From contig JASSKH010000021.1 in NCBI GenBank assembly GCA_031763025.1, forward strand, positions 1-64,000: a stretch of 64,000 bases of DNA. The letters run 5' to 3'. Positions within the stretch are counted from its first letter, which is position 1. Each line of letters opens with the position of its first letter. The DNA is from Macrocystis pyrifera. Lineage: Eukaryota; Sar; Phaeophyceae; Laminariales; Laminariaceae. The notes under the pieces are model-generated. The model did no database searches. It worked only from the letters and a program-made list of their open reading frames with translations, and was not told where the DNA came from. Positions 57,039 to 64,000 of this stretch are shown here, one piece after another. Position numbers and translations under genes: made by a program.

Positions 57039-57980
57039 ATTACGTTAACAATGTCCGCACAGAAGCACAAAGTTTATACCATGGTATTTATTAGGGTTCG
57101 ACCTTCTATATATATATATATATTTTTTTTTTCATCATCACTTTTACTTCGAACCATGGAGCTTGAATCTCAAGATGGATGAGGCGGGGATTCACGCAAT
57201 ATATACAACAAAAAAGTGTGGAATCAACTGCTGAGATCGCCTAACGAGTGTAGGCGCAACGAAGAACTGAAGTATTTCCGCAATAAAAAATGAAAACCCA
57301 AGGCACAGACCACATCGGGGAGAGGAATAAAGAGCTTGCTGTGTGACACCGGATGTCTATGCGTAGGAGGGATAGAGAAAAAAGGGCGAAGATAACAAAT
57401 GGGATGAAAATCAATGATATATCTGTATCGAACATACACAACTACGTACGAAAACAAATATAGGGTACCTGGTGTGAAAAATCAGCAAACGCGTACGAAG
57501 AAACCTGCATGGTCGGTGGGCGTAGAGGGGTTTCAAGATCGATTTGGTTTGAAGAATGCACTGCCTGTTGTTGGGTCCACACCTTGCGTAAGTATCATCT
57601 GAAGATTGGGTTGTCCGAGAACGAATCTGGCCAGCAGGTAAACGCTTTAAACTCCGAGAGTGTGGGGTGGTCAAATACATACCACCAGGTATTGTAGTAC
57701 GCATGTTCTGACACCATAACAATAGCTCAAAGTCCTGAAATGCCGCGACGAGCTTTGGTATGATCTGCGCAACCTAACAGGATACTATTTGTCGCTCCAA
57801 GCATAGTGGTCGAGGGGGAGTGTTTGTCTCCACCTTGCTGCAACTACTTCCACAAAAAGCATACGAGGCGTACGATTTGGAAGTAGGTCTGCACGAATGC
57901 CGTTTTAAGACGCGTGATTGATTTTAGCACGAACAAGTTTCACGAGTGGACAGTGTCCGTGCTGGGGGGGTGGCGTAAAC
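57039..57980. other. A/T-rich spacer, SINE end fragment
   Basis: 57105-57160 holds a TA microsatellite, a T-run and CATCATCACTTTTACTT, matching the 3' end of the minus-strand SINEs. No gene is supported in the rest. Confidence 0.4.
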
Positions 57981-58205
57981 GTCAGTACCCTCAAACACTT
58001 TTTAACTCGGAATCAAATATGCCAGTAAGTCGATGTGGAGTACCTTGAAACGACCTAGGTCACTCGAATAGAGGTGGCGCAAACGCCAGTAGCTTCAAAC
58101 ACTTACTTAACTCGGAATCAAATATTTACCTTGGCGAGTGCCAGCAAGTCGATGTGGCGTGAACGTCAGTACCTTGAAACGACCTAAGTCACTCGAATAA
58201 TAATT
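57980..58205 (+). repeat. about 110-bp direct repeats
   Basis: Blocks GCGTAAACGTCAGTACC, AACTCGGAATCAAATAT, CAGTAAGTCGATGTGG and ACCTTGAAACGACCTA recur with small changes (two full rounds and part of a third). Confidence 0.7.
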
Positions 58206-59030
58206 TTGGCCCGGAGTAGAAAGAACTCATGAACTTCCTACAGCCCGTGATGGATGTACATAAAACGACCTCCACATTCGCAAGGAATACCTACTCTCAA
58301 TGCAGAGAAGTTTGAGATCAACACTAAAAAAAGGCTATATAATATATAAAACGCGTGATACGCGCGACCGAAGTATCACACACAGCTTGCAAACGACTAG
58401 CGTGGAAGCTGGCAAAGATGAGCTGGGAAGAAATCCTCGATCTCCTAGCTGTTGCTTTTGTTCTGTCAATATATCAAAATGTGGTATTCATACCAAGAGA
58501 CTAGAGATATCTGGACAAACTTCAGAGTAGCAGATGGATTATAACTTACGTAGAAACATTTGTTGAAGGAAGGTACAGTGAGAAACGTCTGGCGAAGGTA
58601 AGTGAATGGTGGAAGCATCGACATAGTCCACTGCGCACGCTGAACCGTGACAAAGGTACGTGAAGTTTTGCCACATCGATACAAACAAGTACGTGAGTAT
58701 ATTGGAATACTGATCGGTGAACCGTTAGAACAGGTTTGACAAGTCAAGCCCGCAGATATATATAGAGGGGCAAAGTGGACAGCCACCGCAGCGTCTCGGT
58801 AGTGTGGCCACGTATAGCCATACGACAAAGGACTGGCAGAATTATCTGAAGTCTCAGTTAAAGGTTAGGTGGTGGGGTAGGACGATGGTAGCTTTCAGTG
58901 GAATGAGAGGAACCCCCACCTCAGATGCAGGTGAGCCAGGAAGAAAACATGTTTTTTCGCCGATGAGTACATGCTCCGAGCGTGTTAGACAGATGTGGCG
59001 CTGGCAGTTGCAAGTGAAGACTGTACGAGG
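58206..59030. other. no gene seen
   Basis: Low-copy DNA. No coding region is supported. Confidence 0.3.
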
Positions 59031-59034
59031 GTCA

Positions 59035-59535
59035 GGTCCGCCGCTCTTCTCAACACCGTCCAAGGTCAGCACCGCGGGAACTAGAGGGCACCGCGGGAAC
59101 TAGAGGAGCTGCAACATTGGTCCGACGGCTATAGACGGGGGAGGAAGGCTGAAGAACATCTGGACGAAGGTCAGGACCGCCGTTCTTCTTACCACCGTCC
59201 AATGGCGACACCGCGGAAATGAAGGGCGCTGCAACATCGGGCCGACGGCGATGGATGGAAGAGGAAAGCTGAAGAACATCTGGACTAAGGTCAGGACCGC
59301 CGCTCTTCTTACCACCGTCCAAGGGCAACACCGCGGAGAGGAAGGGCGCTCAACATCGGGCCGACGGCGATGGATGGAAGAGGAATGCTGAAGAACGTCT
59401 GGACGAAGGTCAGGGCCGCCGCTCTTCTTACCACCGTCTGAGGGCAGCACTAAGGGAAGGAGAGGAGTTGCAACATCGAGCTGACGGCGAGGTGCGGAGG
59501 CTGCAACATCGAGCCGACGGCGAGGTGCGGAGGTG
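59035..59535. repeat. about 120-bp tandem repeat, four units
   Basis: Units begin at the AGGTCAGGACCGCCGCTCTTC block (59035, 59170, 59290, 59410) and contain ACCACCGTCCAAGGGCA, ACCGCGGA.A, GCAACATCGGGCCGACGGCGA and GCTGAAGAACATCTGGAC. A 35-bp sub-repeat (GCAACATCGAGC.GACGGCGAG) ends the array at 59470-59530. The long minus-strand frame across it is a by-product. Confidence 0.8.
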
Positions 59536-60375
59536 GAAGGCGCAGGCGCTGCAGCGGTCCATGATCGTAATACCCGCTGAGCACCGTCGCTCATATGCGC
59601 CGGTCTGGGGGGGTGTCCGAGGAGGAAAGCGCACACGCTGTCGCCGGGCTAGCACCGGGGCGCCGGCTTTGTGCCGACAATGGTTATGTGTCGGGCAGGG
59701 GGGGTGTTGCAGCGGGTGGCGCCAGGGAGGGAGGTTCATAGCGCTGTGACTGTCGTGACCAGCGCTATGGGGAGGATAATACGGCGCGAGACCACTGTCC
59801 TGATCAGGGTCACGCGTCGGGTCTATTCGATAGGCAGAGGGCAAGCTTTGGGTAGCATCCTCTGGGCGGATCTTATAGGGGCAGGGAGGGTCCCCGGTGT
59901 GGGAACGCCTTCGGTCTCGGGTACAGAGCCAGTAACGAGGTTCCGGGACCACCCGGTGTTTACAAAACACCACCAAGAGTGAAGAAAGAAAGTCAAAGCC
60001 AAGTGATCTGTGATACCTCTGTCCTATCGACCCCCAGCCCCTTGGGCCCTGCCGTGCCCGTCGTGCCCGTCATCGTATCTGTGGTGCTTCGTTGAGTGTT
60101 CACGCTGACTGCTTGCATCTACCGCATTGCATCGATCCACGTTCTGCATGACCCGATCATTACTGCTTGAAGGCACTTCCTCGAACTCCCAAACAGCAGG
60201 TGAGCCGGCCTCAGATATCTAACGAGCGCAGGTCCTTTTTACGGTCTGAGAGCTGTACCCTGCTGTAACAGTTCCTTGCGATCTCTGGCATTTAATTTCT
60301 TGGCTTAATTTTTATTTTCGATGAGTATGGCTACTGCGTGATATTTTCTATGATTGCGTTGATTTCTGATGAAAT
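59536..60375. other. no gene seen
   Basis: No supported coding region. The missing part of copia pol would belong upstream of 60378 but is not detectable here. Confidence 0.35.
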
Positions 60376-60377
60376 AG

Positions 60378-61071
60378 AAGGAGATATATGAACAGTTTTG
60401 CAGGGATCTGGGGGAGATGGTGCCTGTTAAAGACTTGGGCCCGCTCAGCTGGTATTCGGGTTGTGTTTTTGAGAGAGATTGGGAGTCGGGGCGTTTGACT
60501 ATTTCCCAGGAGAACTACGCGTTGGAGCTAGCGGAGGAGTATAATATTGAGTGGGGAAAGAGTGTGCCGTTTGGTATTGGAGTTGGAGTGAGACTTGGAG
60601 AGTTTGATGTTGATGAGGAGGATGCGTGTGAGCCTTTTCGTGAACTGATTGGATCGCTGATGTGGCTGGCGACGATGACGAGGCCAGACATAACAAATGC
60701 AGTGCGCGCGATAGGGAGGTACTGTGCCCACCCGAAGCTGAGGCATTGGGAAGCAGCGCGAGATGTTTTGGGATATGTAAGGAGAACGAGTTCGTTGGGG
60801 ATTTCGTTTGAGAAGGGGAGTGCAATGGGGTTGAGTATGCAGTCGTTTGCATGTTGATGTGCGCCACCACTTTCTGAGGGAGTTGATGGAGAGGGACGAG
60901 ATCAAGGTGATTTATGTGCCGTCGGCGTATCAACATGCCGATTTTCTCACGAAGGTACTAAACAGGGAGGCGTTTGAATTCCACAGGGGCATTGTCATGA
61001 ATATTTGGAGTGAGGGATGGTGTTTTATGTGTTGTTTTTGTTTTGGACTGTATGTGTTGAAGACTGATTGA
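60378..61071 (+). pseudogene. copia RT C-terminus and RNase H remnant
   Basis: Two frames. 60378-60857 covers the end of a Ty1/copia RT: VKDLGPLSWYSGCVF, RLTISQENYALELAEEYN, FRELIGSLMWLATMTRPDI and AVRAIGRYCAHP. An upstream stop at about 60373 and absence of the YVDD block show that the front of the RT is missing. The frame breaks after MGLSMQSFAC. 60847-61071 then carries HVDVRHHFLRELMERDE and YVPSAYQHADFLTKVL, the last part of the RNase H. The middle of RNase H is deleted. It lies about 770 bp before the 3' LTR on the same strand, as expected for copia. Confidence 0.88.
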
Positions 61072-61837
61072 ACGTGTTATTGTGGTGATATTTTGGATCA
61101 TAAAGAATCTTGAAATTGTGGTATCTAATTGCAAGTAGTGCCGCATCGTTTGGGATTCAGACTTAATTGTGTGATGATTTGATTATTGCTGGTGCGGCAT
61201 GTGCCACCGTACCTAATGTGTTTGGTTTTCAGAGTCTTGGGGATTTCTTGTGTTCTATTTTAATGTGATGATATTCTTGGGGAGGAATTATATGTTTGAT
61301 ATTTGACTTGGATTCGTGAGGCGGAAAACTTGTGTCGAGTACACTGCAGTAGTATGTGCTCGATAGTGGCTTTATGGGGAGCAATTAAGAGAGCATAAAG
61401 AAGGAAAGACATATAGGGGAGTGTTGGACAGGACACTTTCTCTGTGTGATAACTTGGCGTTACTTTGTGGGTGTGTTTGATGATTGAACGATTTGTGTTT
61501 GAAATTGAGACTGATGGAAACGATGATGGATTGATCACCCGTTATTTGGCGACATTATATTGAATTTGAATTGAGTTGTTTGTGATTTGAGGATGACCGA
61601 TATGATAGAGACAGGTTGTGCTGAGAAGTTTGAAATCGTATTAAAAAGTGATCGGGGATCTAGCTGAGGCTATAGTTTGAGTTTACGGACCATAATACTT
61701 TGTGGAGTGTCTTGCCTGTTGACTATAGTTTTGAGAAGGCATGATTTTATCTGGAGTATAGTACGGAGGATATATTATGGTTTTTTTTCATGTTATTGCA
61801 TTGAGATAAAAGAAAGTGATGGCACGAGCAGGGGGAG
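61072..61837. other. copia 3' untranslated region and purine tract
   Basis: About 760 bp of T/G-rich DNA without an ORF, ending in the tract GCAGGGGGAG at 61828-61837, which would prime plus-strand DNA synthesis. Confidence 0.6.
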
Positions 61838-62174
61838 TGAAAGATGTACTCATGACATCACTCTCCTTGTGACAGCAACAAAATTTATTCGGAGATTTGG
61901 TACGGAGATCTGGGGTAGGAGATATGGCGGGACATTGCATTGCAGGATACGTGTGGGAATTGGCTTTGAGTTCTGTACACAGCCTGCTGACCGAAGTGGG
62001 CCCCTTTCCGTGTTGGGGTGGGCACGCACCGTGCCCACTCCACACCTTGCCCTTGATCTTCCTTTCAAGGTGCACTACAATATACATGAACGAACCGGCC
62101 GGTCTTGGCCGCCTGCCTTTATTCTGAGAGCCCCGTCATCTGGGTTGACAGCACCATTCATGATTTACCTATTA
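61838..62174 (+). repeat. copia 3' LTR
   Basis: The same ends as the 5' LTR (TGAAAGATG to ACCTATTA). Differences include a shorter segment near 61915 and scattered substitutions. Followed at 62175-62179 by TCAAA, the target duplication. Confidence 0.85.
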
Positions 62175-62409
62175 TCAAAACACGAGTCAGTCGATCATCC
62201 TCCATCGATGGGAGGTGTCTGTCGAACTTCATCATCCAATTCGTTTCCCATGTCGAGTAATCAGATGCTCGGTGCTACACGTGAATGTAGTCTAAAACCA
62301 GGTAAATAGGGTGGTGGCAGACTATTTTCAAAAATTGTTCTTCCGATTTTTCTTGAAAGGATTCTCGAATAGACTGGCTATTTTCTTACGTCTAAAACGA
62401 GTCCATTCC

Positions 62410-62645
62410 CATCCCATCAGTGTCGTCTCTCTTCTCCCCCCCCCGGTACGTGTGCCTTGATTTGTTTGTCTCGCATAGGGTTCAGCATTCTCACTGTTCG
62501 TCGATTTTCATCGAATGTAGCTATCTCACGATCTCTCGCTTTCCGCTAATAAATTATTTAAGCACGAGCACTCGGTGAGATTCGAATCCACGAAAGAAAT
62601 TGATCTTGACAAGCACGGGCACCACTCACCAAGCCACCGGGGTCG
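62410..62645 (-). repeat. tRNA-derived SINE, 3' truncated
   Basis: On the minus strand the head (62645-62560) has A-box TGGCTTGGTGAG and T-loop TTCGAAT. The body follows to CCGGGGGGGGGAGAAGAG, and similarity ends near 62415. The SINE end seen at 53560 is missing. The next block, 62651-62745, is shared with 48527-48620. Confidence 0.65.
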
Positions 62646-62749
62646 CCGGCAACATGGCCGCGGGTATATCCTCTCAACTATATGACAAGTTCCCCCCATT
62701 CCCACGAGTGACCAATTCGTGGCTAATGACTACATCGTTTGGTTGCTGT

Positions 62750-63490
62750 CTCGAGGGCTGCCTGCACCGTACGAAACGCACGGTAGATTGTGAACACAGA
62801 GAAGAACACCCTGATACTGCCTGGGGTACTTTCAGTGTGACGACTCGCGGACAATCAAAAAAAAAAACACCACACAAATATCAACGATCGCCATCTCCTG
62901 GCGGACTGTCTGACACAAGGTGTAGCACAGCTATGATATCGTATGTATGTACAAAGTATAACAACTCATACGGTATACAAAAAATCGCCAAATGTGTCAC
63001 ACGTGTTGGAAAAAAAAACAATCAATAAATCGTTGCAAGAACATCCACGAACCTAACGGCCACGTCACGTGTTCTGCAAACTTCACGACACGTCTCACAA
63101 TCGAGGTGTATTTGGTACGTTACGCAAGCGTTGCGGTATACGTGTTTCCTGTCGGCGCTAGGCGCTTAGGTTGTGGTTTCGCCACAACGTCCTGTAATGT
63201 ACCCAAGTGGCCAACTACTGTGGTGCTCTCGTTGCCACCCTCTTCCAGTCGGTTCCCGTTCGCCCCCGTCTCGAAACAAAAAACTGCTCCTCGCACTTGT
63301 GGTTCTGATCTGAAAAACAAATATTCTGGCGCAAAGTAAGTTTGATCCGCCCCTTCCGCGCTCGTCGACGCTCTGTCTCCCTCCTCCTTCGTCAATCCAG
63401 CCTCCTACTGGCGCAATAAACTGCCGTTATTTACTGTGGTGGCGCCTATCTCCGCGCACGGACATCACGACTTGGCATTGCTGGTCTGCC
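62750..63490. other. no gene seen
   Basis: Short open frames on both strands at 63120-63400 have no recognisable domain. Nothing further is supported. Confidence 0.3.
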
Positions 63491-63499
63491 ACTGCTGCC

Positions 63500-63706
63500 T
63501 AGAAAAGACGCGCGAATCGTAGGTGTCCGTGCCTGATGCACCGCGTATAACTCAACTCCACTACCACGAATAAGCCTCGTCGCCACACAAACCATCAACA
63601 AAGAAAAGACGCGCGAATCGTAGGTGTCCGTGCCTGACGGACCGCGTAGAACTCAACTCCACTACCACGCATACGCCTCGTCGCCACACAAAACATCAAC
63701 AATGTA
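63500..63706 (+). repeat. 102-bp tandem repeat, two units
   Basis: Both units read GAAAAGACGCGCGAATCGTA, GTGTCCGTGCCTGA.G.ACCGCGTA, AACTCAACTCCACTACCACG and CCTCGTCGCCACACAAA. They differ at a handful of positions. Confidence 0.88.
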
Positions 63707-64000
63707 TCACTCCCTTGAGGGAGACTCCAGTCTTGCATTCGCCAGAAAGACCTGCCCCACGATAGGGCATGCCCCGCGGCATGCCTTCCCGAGGCACCGA
63801 AGGGAACATCACCGACGGCACATTTATATATTTATATGGATACAGTAGTACTGTAGTAGTATTGTCTGCCCAAAAGCGATGCTTGTGGAATAATGGACGT
63901 GTTGGGAGCACTTCGGGCTAACCGTGTATAATTTTGGGTCAATTTATTTCCGTGTCGGGGTAATTTTGGACCCCCAATATTGTTTTTCTCTTTCATTACA

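Larger units (their letters stand above)
49980..62174 (+). mobile_element. nested Ty1/copia LTR retrotransposon
   Basis: Two direct 340-bp LTRs (49980-50319 and 61838-62174) are flanked by TCAAA on both outer sides (49975-49979 and 62175-62179), a 5-bp target duplication typical of copia elements. A purine tract (GCAGGGGGAG) directly precedes the 3' LTR. A gag-like ORF lies next to the 5' LTR, and the RT and RNase H remnants lie near the 3' LTR. This is the gag-to-RNase H order of copia. Protease, integrase and most of RT are gone, and about 9 kb of other repeats fill the interior. The primer-binding site is not recognised. The element is dead. Confidence 0.75.

Noticed and set aside
59428-59976. 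Minus-strand ORF of 182 codons, Pro/His/Arg-rich
   Set aside because: About half lies in the 120-bp tandem repeat, and no domain is recognisable.

Overview
The window is eukaryotic nuclear DNA and is dominated by repeats. It has one convincing spliced host gene with GT-AG introns, interstitial CCCTAA telomere-type tracts, non-LTR, Ty1/copia and DIRS-type retroelements, tRNA-derived SINE-like repeats and several families of satellite DNA. There are no operons, rRNA genes or intact canonical tRNA genes. The mix of DIRS, LINE and tyrosine-recombinase elements with a short TTAGGG-type telomere motif would fit an alga or other protist, possibly a stramenopile. That assignment is inference with low confidence.

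Layout. 1-6640: a satellite of about 200 bp, interrupted at 1030-2810 by low-copy DNA. 7118-7670: three copies of a 215-bp unit that carries telomere-like sequence. 9000-12090: two related tandem arrays rich in the motif GGGATCAGGGT. 12340-15310: a minisatellite organised as a roughly 145-bp higher-order repeat. 15660-16790: the simpler 30-bp minisatellite from which the higher-order unit seems to derive. 16915-17012: interstitial telomeric repeats. 17060-19290: two different broken tyrosine recombinases. 20200-20910: a 350-bp tandem duplication.

21697-24729 (minus strand): the only clear host gene, a GT23/FUT8-like fucosyltransferase. At least six exons can be joined in frame.

25790-37860: short tandem repeats, a Q-rich element with a 157-bp array, a LINE inserted in that array, and two facing copies of a composite element. 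Each copy combines a SINE part, a GC-rich minisatellite and a LINE-like 3' end. 38134-46139: a DIRS-type retrotransposon bounded by 290-bp direct repeats, with gag, RT-RNase H and tyrosine recombinase on the plus strand. Its reading frames are broken at long G or A runs, and a 39-bp minisatellite has expanded between gag and RT. 46180-48000: an inverted second copy of the 157-bp array/Q-rich element.

49980-62174: two 340-bp LTRs in direct orientation, flanked by the same 5-bp target duplication (TCAAA) and with a purine tract just before the 3' LTR. They enclose a gag-like ORF at the 5' end and a copia RT/RNase H remnant at the 3' end. Most of the interior is later insertions, including a second LINE (54356-57038, minus strand), a SINE and minisatellites.

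The genes do not form one pathway. The window is best read as a nested graveyard of retroelements around a single glycosyltransferase gene. The most useful leads are the composite SINE/minisatellite/LINE element, the shared 3' tails that link it to the LINE, the DIRS element with its internal minisatellite, and the nested copia element.
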